Notes: a model not told the origin generated them from the sequence alone. Positions 35,490 through 46,500 are shown, counted from the stretch's first letter. The stretch is 64,000 bases of DNA from Scolanthus callimorphus (GCA_033964015.1 CM066925.1:13697270-13761269); one strand, 5' to 3'. Numbers and translations are program-made.

Positions 35490-36110
35490 ACATTTGCAAG
35501 TACTCTCCATAATGTTTAGTATTGTGTTCTCCTAACATCCTTCCCTTACACCATGCCAATGTCATGATCATTTTAATCATAGTTATAACTATGTTTTAAT
35601 CAGGTTGTCTTGATGAAGAGTATTAGTATACTAATGAGTATAAAGTACTTTCTCCATGATGTTTGGTATTATGGTGCCACATCCTTTCGTTGCACCATAT
35701 CTTTGCCATAATAATAATTCGTTACTGGGTCGTGTGTTTTCGAGGTACGAGCAACAGATATGTGTTTACAGTGTACTCTCCCTAGTATTGTCTTCTTTCA
35801 TCCTTTCCTGACGCCATATCTTTGTCCTAATCAATCATGGGTCTTTTTTTCATAGTAAGGATTTATAAAAAGTGCTCTCTCCATTATTTTTATATGGTAT
35901 TCACTCATCCTTTCATAACACCATATCTCTATCATCATTAAAATCATTGAGTCGCGCTTTTTCAAGAGGGCTTACAAATACCGGCGTTCCTAATATGGGA
36001 AAGTTGCCTCCAGTTATTGACAGCATACCTCTATCGTTAACATTATCAGGTCTCAAGAAAATGGTCTATAAAGTACTCTGCCCAATGTTTGGCATCGTAG
36101 AATCACCAGA
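35490..36110. repeat. Degenerate tandem repeats running into the GPCR 3' end
   Basis: Units starting AAGTACTCTCCATAATGTTT (35493), AAGTACTTTCTCCATGATGT (35643), AGTGTACTCTCCCTAGTATT (35769) and AAGTGCTCTCTCCATTATTT (35869) continue with CATCCTTTC and ACACCATATCTTTGTC. The last relative, AAAGTACTCTGCCCAATGTT at 36070, lies inside the GPCR coding sequence (its final codons plus stop). Confidence 0.7.
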
Positions 36111-37100
36111 GAGATTTTCAGTCGCAATTTTCCTAACAAAAACGCATGACATTATTTTCTTAAATTCCTGTCTAAAAGCCTTATTAAACAATCCGTATAA
36201 AATAGGATTAGAAGCTACATTAGCGAATATCAAATAGTCGTATAGTAAATGTACCCACCGTGGTAGGAAAACGCTTATTGCAAACAACGTCCCGATAATA
36301 CAGATAGGAGTCCATAGCGCGAAGAACACAACTAAAACAGCTAACACGACTTTGGTAATTTTGACCTCCTCTATTCCTTGTTTTATTCCCCTCGATCTCG
36401 CTGCCTTGTCCGGTGCGTTTTTATTTAACGCATGGGCTACAAGTAACGCATGTCGTCTGACCTTCCGAAATACCTTCCAATAGCACACTGGTATAATAAC
36501 CATAGGCGTTACAATAAAAAGCGCAAAGGCTGGAAGTAAGATCGCCATTTGTAGGTCTTTGGTTGGGAATCTTGGAACGCAGAAAAAGTGAGGTCCAAAT
36601 TTAAATTTCCCTCCAAGACCATGCGTTGTAGCCATCATGCTCAAAGCGATGAGGAGCGATATAAAAATGCTTACAAAAGTAGCACGCGGGGAGAAAATCG
36701 TTTTATAGAGGTTTGGTTTTACTACGCGGACGTATCTATTGATGGATGTTAAGGAAATGACAGCAAGTGTGAAAGTTGACCACACGAGGATAGCTGATCC
36801 TTGTAACATGCACAACACTCTTCCATAAGGCCACGAGCCTGTGATACACGAACCCACAGACAGAGGTAGGAATCCAAGAGCAAAGGATAAATCAGCAATT
36901 GACAGTGTTAGGATATAAATATGGGTGATGGAGCGCAGTGATTTGTTTCTGTAAACTGCGAGGCAAACTAGGGTGTTTCCTACCAAGGCGAGTATAGCAA
37001 TGGTAATGAAGAATATACTTTCGATAGCAATCGTCCCCTCGTTCCGCGCTTTGGTTTTCACCATCCAGTTTTTAACATCTCTCCAGTTAGTGTCATCCAT
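36066..37100 (-). CDS. Class A (rhodopsin-like) G-protein-coupled receptor, single exon
   Basis: An intronless 344-residue receptor of normal family length with seven hydrophobic segments. Signature residues: N42 in GNTLV (TM1), D70 in SIADLSF (TM2), C97 paired with C174 of extracellular loop 2, NRY at 121-123 in place of D/ERY (TM3), LWTP with W263 and P265 (TM6), and NPILY at 298-302 (TM7). The position of the opsin retinal lysine, six residues before N298, is Phe292, so it is not a photopigment. The basic third loop and FNKAFRQEFKKI helix 8 fit G-protein coupling. General look is of the melatonin/opsin-like amine-type receptors expanded in cnidarians; the ligand cannot be told. Start MDDTNW is chosen as the first Met before TM1; N-terminus about 23 residues, no signal peptide. 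Duplications flank both ends. Confidence 0.93.
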   Translation of the reverse strand: MDDTNWRDVKNWMVKTKARNEGTIAIESIFFITIAILALVGNTLVCLAVYRNKSLRSITHIYILTLSIADLSFALGFLPLSVGSCITGSWPYGRVLCMLQGSAILVWSTFTLAVISLTSINRYVRVVKPNLYKTIFSPRATFVSIFISLLIALSMMATTHGLGGKFKFGPHFFCVPRFPTKDLQMAILLPAFALFIVTPMVIIPVCYWKVFRKVRRHALLVAHALNKNAPDKAARSRGIKQGIEEVKITKVVLAVLVVFFALWTPICIIGTLFAISVFLPRWVHLLYDYLIFANVASNPILYGLFNKAFRQEFKKIMSCVFVRKIATENLSGDSTMPNIGQSTL

Positions 37101-37518
37101 TTTGAAGAGATAGAGTGATGTACTTTTGGTTTGGTGGCGTTGTCTACTTCGATTATCTTCGAATGTCGTCTAGCAACCGCTCAACGGCTCTTTTGACTTA
37201 GTGGTGTTGTCTACTTTTTATCCCAAATGTCGTCTAGCAGACGGCTCAGCGGCTCTTTCGTAATACTTAGATATCTAAAGAACTCTTCTTTCTCTAAAGT
37301 TGGTGTCATCCATTTTGAAGAGATAGACTGATGTACTTTTGGTTTGATGGTGTTGTCTACTTCGATTATCTTCAAATGTCGTCTAGCAACCGCTCAACGG
37401 CTCTTTTGGCTTAATGGTATTGTCTACTCTTATCCCACAGAATATCGTCTAGCAGACGGCTCAGCGGCTCTCTCGTAATATTCAGATATCTAAAGAACTC
37501 TTCTCTCTCTAAAGGTTC
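37088..37518. repeat. Tandem duplication (2 x about 215 bp) including the GPCR start codon
   Basis: 37088-37298 and 37302-37518 are near-identical direct copies (GTGTCATCCATTTTGAAGAG, AATGTCGTCTAGCAACCGCT, GACGGCTCAGCGGCTCT in both). The downstream copy in GPCR orientation contains the true ATG. The upstream copy carries a second ATG at 37313 that opens a 12-codon frame (MDDTNFRERRVL, stop). Confidence 0.85.
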
Positions 37519-39240
37519 ACTGCAAAGAGGCAATCCAGCAACGTATTTGCAATGCCAAGCAAAGACATCGAGAGAGCGATTGTCCAGAATCTCATTCTCC
37601 GTAGTTGTTCGATAACTGCCCTATTCTTTTATGGATGATGCGCGTAATGAATACGTCGCCTGAAGGTGGCATCTGATTAGTGAGAAATTAAAAATTAATT
37701 CTACATCTTTGATCCTCTTAATCCATTCAAATGAATTGCAACATTACTGGTGGATGAAGAAGACTTCCTTTTCGACAACAGATGTTGGCTTAATACGAGC
37801 TTGGCGTATTAAAACTGCTTTTCCAAATCATTCCAAAGCGTTTCGTCCTGGCGAATACAGTCAAAGACGTTTTCTTTCTTCTGCTTGACCCAGATACGAC
37901 CTGCTGAGGAAGAATACGTTCTCCGACACTTTTCGCTATTCAAATCGAAACTATTTACATGAAAAGTGACAAACGCCCTTATTTCCTTGTGGAACAAAAA
38001 TAATTGCTTTTAAAGAAGCACCGTTACTATTTATTCTTCTTTGTCTTTATCCCACCCACACTGCTTGAGGACCAATCTGTTTGGAGTGTGTCATATCAAA
38101 GACACTTTATGAAAAGATATATTTACTTACCCGCTTTTTCCCACTTCTATAAAATTGCTTTCACTCATCACGCTAAAATAGCAAATATTTTTTTCATTTC
38201 TATTGTTAATCGTAGTAGTGAATCTTATTTTTTTAAAGGACAACAGTGCATGTGAAAATAATCGGAAGATAAACTTCCTACCAGGGAACGGAATTTATGA
38301 GAATAGTTACGAGTATTGAGGTTTGTTTATTGACTCTTCAAATGAATATGCAAAGTCTAATTTATTGTACTGAATTTCCATTTTTTTTACTTTGTGCATT
38401 GTGTTGATAACACTACAAGTTTAAAAACATTTTATATTAAAGGCCAGTTTTAAACGCCCTGTGCATCTTGACGACACACTTACAATAAAGTAGCTTGAAA
38501 ATCGCGTTAAGAGGAAACCGATTTTTTCCAGTTTTAATTATTGCCATTTTCATTATTCTGCAACTCTACGCCAACTAACAAACCGCGGTTTGGCTTCCGG
38601 CAACGCAAGCTTTGAGAGTTTTCTAGCGGAGCTCCTTAGAGTAGCCTGCTAGCCGGCTCTCTAGTGGTTTTTTTTCCGATATTCGATTTTTTTTGGCGCG
38701 CGGGCTTCCTGTGTCTCTCCCCCCGCGACACAGGAATCCCGACGTCACAGGAACCCCGCGCGCGCCCTAACGAATTCTTCTCTGGAAAACCCACTGGAGA
38801 AAACCCACCATAGGTATCGCAGGAAGAATACAATAGCTTAAAGTAGAACTCAGGTACAACGATCGACTTCATTTTTCATGGTTCAGCGGTATTCCCATTT
38901 GGGTATTGCTGGCGCGTCCGTGTCTGCGCGCCCCACCAAAGGTAAACCACGACCACAACACAGAAAAATATGAAACCGGGTGCTCCGCTTTTAGCCAGTG
39001 GCTAAATCAATATGTTAAAACTATTTAGGACTAGCTAGGCTTCAATACGAAAGCCTTTTCATCATAAAATGCAAACGAAACGTGTGTTTCTCTTAAAAAG
39101 GTTTGATGGACGAAAGCCGAAACGCAGTTTGGCGTTCGGAAGTGGGGAGTTCGCATAATAAAATGGCAGTAAGAGTATTCGTGGACTCTCGTGTCGTCTG
39201 TTAGCATGATGGGGCTTTCGCGTCTAGTCTTATCTTTCAC
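37519..39240. other. Intergenic, no gene recognised
   Basis: Mostly AT-rich. A GC-rich inverted repeat at 38693-38766 (GGCGCGCGGGCTTCCTGTGT against CACAGGAACCCCGCGCGCGC) may be a MITE tip. A stretch near 38525-38620 (ATTATTCTGCAACTC...GGCTTCCGGCAACG) weakly resembles the foldback at 16314-16618. Confidence 0.5.
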
Positions 39241-39702
39241 CATTACCGTATGCAGGAGTACCGTTTAAGGGCATCCTATATTTTTAAAATATTAAACGGG
39301 CACTCCGCACCAAACCTAAGGGAAAGCTTTACGAGGCTACATGATACAGGGATAAAATATAACCTGAGAAGCTGTGAAACTGATCTAGTGCTCCCAAGGC
39401 CGAACACGAATTTCCTTAAACGTAGCTTTAAGTACAGTGGTGCAATGCTCTGGAGCAACCTACCAACAGCTGCCAAGAAGGCAAATTCAATTAAGGAATT
39501 CAAGCGCTTGATTGACTCCACATCTTCCACGGAGACATGCTGACTCTTTTTTAAAGGTATTTTTTTATCTTGAGTATTATAATACAGTTTTTAATAAGCA
39601 CAGCCCCCTGGAAACCAGCGTTTACAGTATTAGTTTGTAAATTACTGTACTTGTTGTGGGAGGCTACTGTGCCTAAATAAAATGCATATTTGGCAGTCTA
39701 GT
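39241..39702 (+). mobile_element. LINE 3' end: RT C-terminus plus 3' UTR, 5'-truncated
   Basis: The plus frame at 39250-39543 encodes the C-terminal tail of a LINE ORF2 (LRSCETDLVLPRPNTN, LKRSFKYSGAMLWSNLP, SIKEFKRLI) and ends at TGA. A short 3' region follows, ending in TGTGCCTAAATAAAATGC. The typical 5' truncation of a dead LINE insertion. It is a different family from the 1-1205 remnant. Confidence 0.8.
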
Positions 39703-39745
39703 GTTTTATCCTCACTGCATACCTATTACCCCCGTCACGGGAACT

Positions 39746-40351
39746 AAGTTATGGGAGGTGATCGCGACTGCCGAGCAATAGGCATGCGACGAGAGCATGC
39801 AGGGAGTGGTATCTGGACCACCACCAGGGGAGGTGGGCGTGGTGAACTTCACTCTGATGTAACTTCGGCGGTAGCTTCTGGAACTGTCGATTTTAGGGTG
39901 CGGAGCAAGAATTATATAACAAGACCGCAAAGCATTAATTATTAATTCCTTCGTGCGGCCTACATATCAAGAAAATTTGGCCAAAATTGTCGTTTTGCCG
40001 ATGTTGCAAAACTTGTTTATTAGGAAAGTCCCCGTTACCTTGTTTGGAAGGTCTGTAAGTATTTGTTTCGATCTCATCCCTCAATTAGCGAATAAAGCCG
40101 GAACATTCATCAAAACTTGCAGATACTCGAGAAACATCCTTCTCTTGGTCGCCATTTTGTTTTTACCCTCCGCCGAGGGGCCTGAGACGGGATTTGATTA
40201 CCACAGGCAACCCGCGCGGATTTGTATATGAAGCGACAGCACTTTCTTGATATGATTATTTCAAGAGGCGTGGTCAGTAGAGTACTCAAGTGTATACGCC
40301 CAGATCGCTAGGGATTATGGGTAAAACAATAGAATACAGGTAGCGTATGTT
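39746..40351. repeat. Duplicated block, copy 1 (interrupted), partner 42076-42408
   Basis: 39746-39923 (GGAGGTGATCGCGACTGCCG, GTAACTTCGGCGG, GGAGCAAGAATTATATAACA) and 40251-40351 (TGATTATTTCAAGAGGC, CAGGTAGCGTATGTT) match 42076-42253 and 42315-42408 in the same order and orientation. About 330 bp at 39924-40250 are inserted between them here, including a repeat at 40150-40227 shared with 10640-10735 and 53345-53425. Confidence 0.75.
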
Positions 40352-41744
40352 TTGTTCACAGAAGTTCTGCAAATAATTCACCGGTATTCTGATTTTCCTC
40401 CCGCACCGTTAAAATGATGAGTGTTTTAGGCAATTATATAGACAGAAGTAGAAAGTAGTTTTATAAACTTACCCATTCGTAAGCATCTATTCGTAAGTAT
40501 CTATCTACCGCTATTGTGACGTCATAAATTATGTCCAAATTTGGCATCAACGGAGGCAATGTTAAAAAATCCATATTAGTTTTCTGTAGAGAATTCTGTG
40601 GTTTTAAGCATAAACCATATCTTATTTGGATAAAATGGCGTGAAGTTACAGCTTATCAAAGAAATTCAAATTTACCGCCAAATGACCATATATGGTCAAA
40701 GTTAGTGGCAAACGGCCAGACAATGAATGTATGGAAGCAAGGACCATGCATGACGATGTTATAAAATCAAAATTGTAATTTATCTCAGCACTTCTCTCAG
40801 CAAGCAAGATATATGGAAAAGCGGAAGGTGCGAGCTCTGCTATGCGCCGTGCTACATTTTGCTGAAGGGAGGAAGACCAACACACGTACTCGCACGGTTG
40901 GGATATTTCGGCCAATAGATGTGACGTTTATTTTTCAACTCGTAAATTATGTAATTTGGATTACAGTACTAACTGAATCACTTCAGCAAAAGGTGGGGAA
41001 GAAAAAACCAGACAGATCTGTGGCCACCCCAGGATCCTGGATACGGCGGCATGCACAGAAAAGTTGAAATGCAATTATTTTTATAAGATTCTATTTCTGG
41101 GGTAAATTTTTGTTGTTGTTATCATTCCATTATTATTTAAGAAAAATTGGCTAAGAGACATTTTAGATTTTTTTCTTATCAAGTTGAGTTGAGTTTTCAA
41201 ATTCAAATGAAAAATCCGAAGTATTCGTTGTGGCGTGGTTAGGCCTGCCCTACGCATGAATTTGTTTCATTCCAGTATTTTTTTTTAGATCATATGCATG
41301 CTCCTTAGGCACGTGTCCCTGCAGACAGAGCGGAAATGACCTGTTTAGATCACTAAATTTCAAATAATAAGGTCAGGTTAACTCGGAAAAGCTTGATTTT
41401 TTGCATACAGACCGCCCTGTCTTATTAAACAAAATATCAAAAATGACTTTTTTTCTAATGGATCCGTCTTTGAGATATTAGGCTTTAAACTTTGGTTTCT
41501 GTGCCATTTTATGGGAGAATTGGTACTTTGATCAGGAATTCTGCAAACTTTGTTCAATCATATCTAAAATTCATATTCTTCAAATTTCTTGAAAAATTGG
41601 CATTATGCTTTGGTCATAGAAACTCTTTGTATACGGAATCTTGAGCTTATATATTTAAATGTGGCGAAGTTAGACATTTCATTTTTGGTCATTTCCGCTC
41701 TGTCGTCCCAGCATCATTGAGCGAAACTCCAGAGTTGATAATCT
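40352..41744. other. Intergenic, no gene recognised
   Basis: Several short open frames without recognisable domains. No clear repeat found. A short piece at 41745-41790 (CTCGTCTGCTCGCGGGGAGG...CATCCATTTGAGGG) is a fragment of the TACCCAGAGCTCC MITE family. Confidence 0.5.
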
Positions 41745-41882
41745 CCTCGTCTGCTCGCGGGGAGGCTCTGGGGACATCCATTTGAGGGGGACTATTTAAA
41801 ATTTTGTTGATAGACCCGGAGTAGGCCTAGTTTTCAAATTCGCATGCATTTTTTTTATTCCACATTTTTTATTAGTCCTTAG

Positions 41883-42072
41883 ACCTGTCCACACTACACC
41901 GTTTTCAAACGAAAACGGATACTTTTTGCTCCGTTTTCAAAAGGTTTGCGTCCACACTTATCGTTTTCGTATTGTTTTCGGTGATCGTTTTCGGCGTTGT
42001 AGTGTGGACGATAGCCGTCCGGAGCAAAAAGTATCCGTTTTCGTTTGAAAACGGTGTAATGTGGACGGGGTC
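41883..42072. mobile_element. Foldback MITE with GACCYGTCCACAC ends at a TTAA site
   Basis: GACCTGTCCACACTACACCG at the left mirrors GTGTAATGTGGACGGGGTC at the right. Inner arms CGTTTTCAAACGAAAACGGA and ACTTTTTGCTCCG are mirrored. It is flanked by TTAG (41879) and TTAA (42073), a slightly altered TTAA duplication. Confidence 0.8.
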
Positions 42073-42075
42073 TTA

Positions 42076-42408
42076 AGTTATAGGAGGTGATCGCGCGACT
42101 GCCGAGCAATAGGCATGCGGTGAGAGCATGCAAGGGGTGGCATCGACCGCCAGGGGAGGTGGGTGCGGGTGAACTTTGCCCTGATGTAACTTCGGCGGCA
42201 GCTTCTGGCGAACTGATTTGACCCGGGGTGTGGAGCAAGAATTATATAACAAGCATGATACCCACACTGGGCAGACTCGAATTTCAAATTTAGCCTTCGT
42301 GCCGGCGCCGGGCTAATTATTTCAAGAAGTTGTCGGTAGAGCGCTCAAGTGCATACGTCCAGACCGTAGGGAATATGGGTAAAAAATAGAACGCAGGTAG
42401 CGTATGTT
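42076..42408. repeat. Duplicated block, copy 2 (uninterrupted)
   Basis: Contiguous version of the block at 39746-40351, starting immediately after the TTAA-type foldback element. Confidence 0.75.
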
Positions 42409-42417
42409 ATAAACTAA

Positions 42418-42667
42418 TTACGATTTTGAGACGGCAAGTTTTTGGTATTGCCCGTCTCAAAATCGTACGTAAATATATGTTATTTATAATATTCATCCAT
42501 TATTCATAGGATGCTCATCCAATCTCTGCACTGGATTCGGATCAGGTGACACTACTTGTAACCCCCGATACCACATGGCTAGGTGTCTGATACAGAATAC
42601 TAATTGATCTAATTAGTATTCTGTATCTGATACAGAATACTAATTAGACCAATTAGTATTCTGTATA
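42418..42667. repeat. Three short perfect hairpins
   Basis: ACGATTTTGAGACGGCAAGT at 42421 pairs with GCCCGTCTCAAAATCGT. ATACAGAATACTAATTGATC at 42592 pairs with AATTAGTATTCTGTAT, and this hairpin is repeated in tandem to 42667. Confidence 0.8.
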
Positions 42668-42713
42668 GGTCACCTTCCAGTGCAGCCCTCAGTCTTTGAA
42701 CAGTTGGATATTT

Positions 42714-43190
42714 GTTTCAAATAACAAATATCCCCTACTGTCCAAAGGCTGAAGGGGACCACTCTAGTGAAGTCCAAGTATGGTCTTCTCTCGTAGAGCA
42801 GTACCTAAAAAAAAGCTTCACCTGAGAGACTATATGTTGTTTTAGTCCGTCTAGTTCCATGTGGGACAGGAATCATGCCTTCTGCGCATGCTTGCTACAA
42901 AACGATTGGCGTTTTTGTGCATCCGAAAATTCTTTCATTTTCAATGCACATTGTTTCAAATATCCCCAACAGACTAAAAGCTGAAGGGAACCACTCTAGT
43001 GAAGTCCAAGCATGGTCTTCTCTCGTAGAGCAGTTCCTAAAAAAGCTTCACCTGAGAGACTATATGTTGTTTTAGTCCGGCTAGTTCCATGTGGGACAGG
43101 AATCATGCCTTCTGCGCATGCTTTCTGCAAAATGATTGGCGTTTTTTTTAAACACCCGAAAATTCTTTCATTTTCAATGCACATTCAATT
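42714..43190. repeat. Two tandem copies of a 238-bp unit
   Basis: 42714-42951 and 42952-43190 share CACTCTAGTGAAGTCCAAG, GGTCTTCTCTCGTAGAGCAG and TGTGGGACAGGAATCATGCC in the same order. Divergence is low. Confidence 0.9.
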
Positions 43191-43229
43191 TAATATAAGT
43201 ACAAAAGTTAGAATATCATAAGTACTTTA

Positions 43230-43325
43230 CAATATTCGTGTCTATGTTGTATCGGCAGATACAAACACTCGCGCTACGCGCTCGTGTTTGTATCTGCCGA
43301 TACAACATATAGCCACTCATATTGT
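43230..43325. repeat. Palindrome, about 95 bp
   Basis: TATGTTGTATCGGCAGATAC and AAACACTCGCGC are mirrored around CTACGCGCTC. The outer AATATTCGTG pairs imperfectly with CACTCATATT. Strong potential hairpin. Confidence 0.8.
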
Positions 43326-43424
43326 AAATAGTACCTATAACACTAGCATAGCTAACCACATGTGTACTTTCATTCACTTTTTATTTCAACTTTTTGGTTA
43401 GAGAGGTTTACACTTCTTTACCTT

Positions 43425-43430
43425 TTTATT
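43425..43430 (-). terminator. AATAAA signal downstream of collagen-like gene A
   Basis: TTTATT on the plus strand (AATAAA on the minus) lies 76 bp after the stop of gene A. A second candidate is at 43380-43385. Confidence 0.5.
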
Positions 43431-43505
43431 TTAGGGTGAAAATGTTAATCATGTTTTGCCGCTTTTTGTTTTCAACAAACAAATTTCCCATCATTTCCGG
43501 CAGTT

Positions 43506-46500
43506 TTACTTAGTACAAATCACACAAGTCAGCTCTCGGCTGTGCACATAATTTTTGCACTGCGGAGCGGTACAATGAGACTCCACAGCGTACAGCAAGG
43601 CACCATTAATATCTCGGTTCGTACCAGGTAACGCCATCGAGTTGGCATCCATACACACGTAGTCACGTGAGTGCTTATGACCATAGTGTTCCGTCATCAA
43701 GTAACCATGGTATTCGCGCCTCCATCCACGTGGACAGCGGTTCGTGGCCGGGATCATGATCTTAGCGCTCCTAGGGAACACAACAACAACTTTTATTTTT
43801 AAAATGTTCTTTTCAGTTTACTGTTTAAATCAAGAAAAAAATAATAAAAACCCATTTTTCCCGCTGAACAAATTGAAAGAAATTATATTTGCTTTTGAGC
43901 TACATTGAGTGCTGGTATTTTCTGATTGGCTAATAATATGTTGCCAAGATTCGCTCACTGGTGCCCCATTACCACGAAATGACTTCCCGGTAGACGCTAC
44001 TCAGGCTAGTAGCTCTGTTGTACTATACATGTAAATCTCAGCTCCGGGACAATGGGGCATAATCACGCTCTTGTCTGACTTCTAGCCTTGTCTCTAGCGC
44101 CCTAAGAGCGGTATTCCTGTGCGCAGATATGACCCTGAGGAAGCGGCGAGGGTTGGGCCGAGCTCGCCCGCAGAATGTCCCTGATGACGTCACATCTGCT
44201 ATCAAGCCACAGGAGGCCCGCCCAGGACGCCATGGACTAGGTTGTCAAACCTCTCGACAGCGGCGCACCACACAAAAGAAAGGGATTGATATCTATAACG
44301 CCATTGACACCCTGATGGGATGGTTTTGCAATTTTTCACCGTCATCAGGATGAATTTTAGATTTCTAAGCAGGGTCTTCCTGAGCTAGCCTGTAGAAGCC
44401 CTAATAGTCCGGCGGATTAGAGCAAATATTCGAGGAAATTGCGCATTTTAGGCTAAAGCTCCAATTTTTTGCCAGGTGATAGTTTTCAATTTCTAAATCG
44501 TAGATATGGAGGCACGCTAGAATTCTTTCGTAGCGAAAGCTAGAGGGGTTTTAGGGTGAACAATTGTTTTGCTCAATGTCAATAGCAGCCATTTTGAATG
44601 CTTTGTTATTCAAATGAGGTTTATAACTTTGCGAGATTTCAAGTTGTTCTCTAGACTGCACAGCCATAGTAGCTCAACATTTGCTAATTCTGAACTGTGG
44701 ATTGATTTGACTGACTTCGGTTGAACGTCTCCTTAGAGTTTTTGGTGATTATTAAATGTCACGACCAGTTTATTGGGAATGTTTATAATTGCTATTGTAA
44801 AACAATAGCCTGACTGAGATTTGACGAAATGTTTCAAGAATGACCAACAAATTCTAAAAAAAATCGAGATAATTGGTACCTCATGTGTAAAAAGAAGCTG
44901 TCTCTGAAATTTTCACCATATTGTCTACCTAGTACTATGCTATACTCTATAAACACGGACAAAGGAAAACTTCACGAAGTGCCGCAGAGCTCATGAATAA
45001 CAAAGGAGTCAAAGATGGCTGCCAATGGCAAAACAATGGTTCACATTAAAACTGTTCTAGCTTTCGCTACGAATAAAATTTAGCGTGCCTCCATATCTAA
45101 TCTTCAATAATCTACCGAAAACTATTGACATGCAAAGTTTGGTGTCTTTAGCCAAAAGTGCGCAATTTTTACGCTAATCCGCCGGACTATAAATGTAATA
45201 ACTGGCCCTAAGTGTACAATAAAGGCCCCAAGTGTAATAAAAATGGGCCTAAGTGTAATAAAGGCCCCAAATGTAATAAAAATTGGCCCTAACTGTAATA
45301 AAGGCCCCAAATGTAATAAAAATTGGCCCTAACTGTAATAAAGGCCCCAAGTGTAATAAAAAGTGGCCCTAAGTGTAATAAATGACAATGACCATACAAC
45401 GTCCTAGTTGGAATAAGTCAGCGTTGTTATATCAATATATTACAGTGATACCTCAATTAAGGGCCCATCCTCTATTGAGCAGCAACTTTTTAAAGTCCCA
45501 AAATACCGTATTTGTCACTCCAACTAAGACGGATATGTCTACCGCATTGGGATCTATGAAGCAAACAAGCGTTTTTATAATATTAAGTATCGGCTTCGGG
45601 GTACTCATGGAACACGAGACTAGATGTGTGCTGCTACTCTTTGAGAAGCTGACCTTAAACCTGCAACTAAGTTCTATTCTGTATCCCTGTTTGGGGAACT
45701 TACAAAAGTTGCTACCCTGCCAGTTTGTATGATCATTGCCATTATTACACTTAGGGTCACCTTTTATTACGTTTGGGGCCTTTATTACACTTAGGGCCAA
45801 TTTTTATTACATTTGGGGCCTTTATTACACTTAGGGCCATTTCTTATTACACTTGGGGCCTTTATTACACTTAGGGCAGTTATTACGATTAGGGCTTCTA
45901 CATAGCCCCTGTGAAAAGCCTTCGCTCACCTGGTAGGAACGTAACAAGCGGCACACATGGCATCGTGGTCGTGTAGGCCCCGTCCAAAGATGTGATTATC
46001 GCTGGTGTGAAACTCGGTCTGGTAGATTTTGCCTCCCACCTGAGATCCGGGGCGAAATCGGTCATATCTTGGCACATCAGGCATGCAGAGATAATTGACT
46101 CCTCCTCCAATGTGTCCATAATTCTCCCCACCCATCCAACCTAAACAACAAAGCAAAATGCAGTGTTTGACCAGGATTACACTTACAAATACCGATATTG
46201 CCCCCCCCCCCCCCCCCCCCCCACACACACACACAATGGCACAGCAATACGTTATGCCTTGTTGCTATTGCTCAGTTAAGCCGCTGTTACGCGGTGCAAT
46301 GTTTTCTGCAACTTGTCTCGCAATGCAATCGCTGCAACCGTTGCAGCAAGTAGGTCTGGACTCAATTCTACTTCTCGCAACGGATTGCAGCAGCTTTCGG
46401 CGAAAATTGTAATAAAAATGTCATGGTCACAAACTATGGCGAAAAGAAAAATGTCGGAAATCAGGGCCAATGAACCCAATGTTCTCGGCACACCCAAAGT

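Noticed and set aside
36066..37100. Opsin
   Set aside because: The retinal-binding lysine position in TM7 is Phe292, so it cannot bind retinal in the usual way.
44129..44353. 74-codon plus-strand open frame in gene A's intron
   Set aside because: Composition is basic and without a recognisable domain; probably chance.
45382..45732. Open frames on both strands of about 115 codons
   Set aside because: They form the core between inverted repeat arrays inside gene A's intron; no domain.
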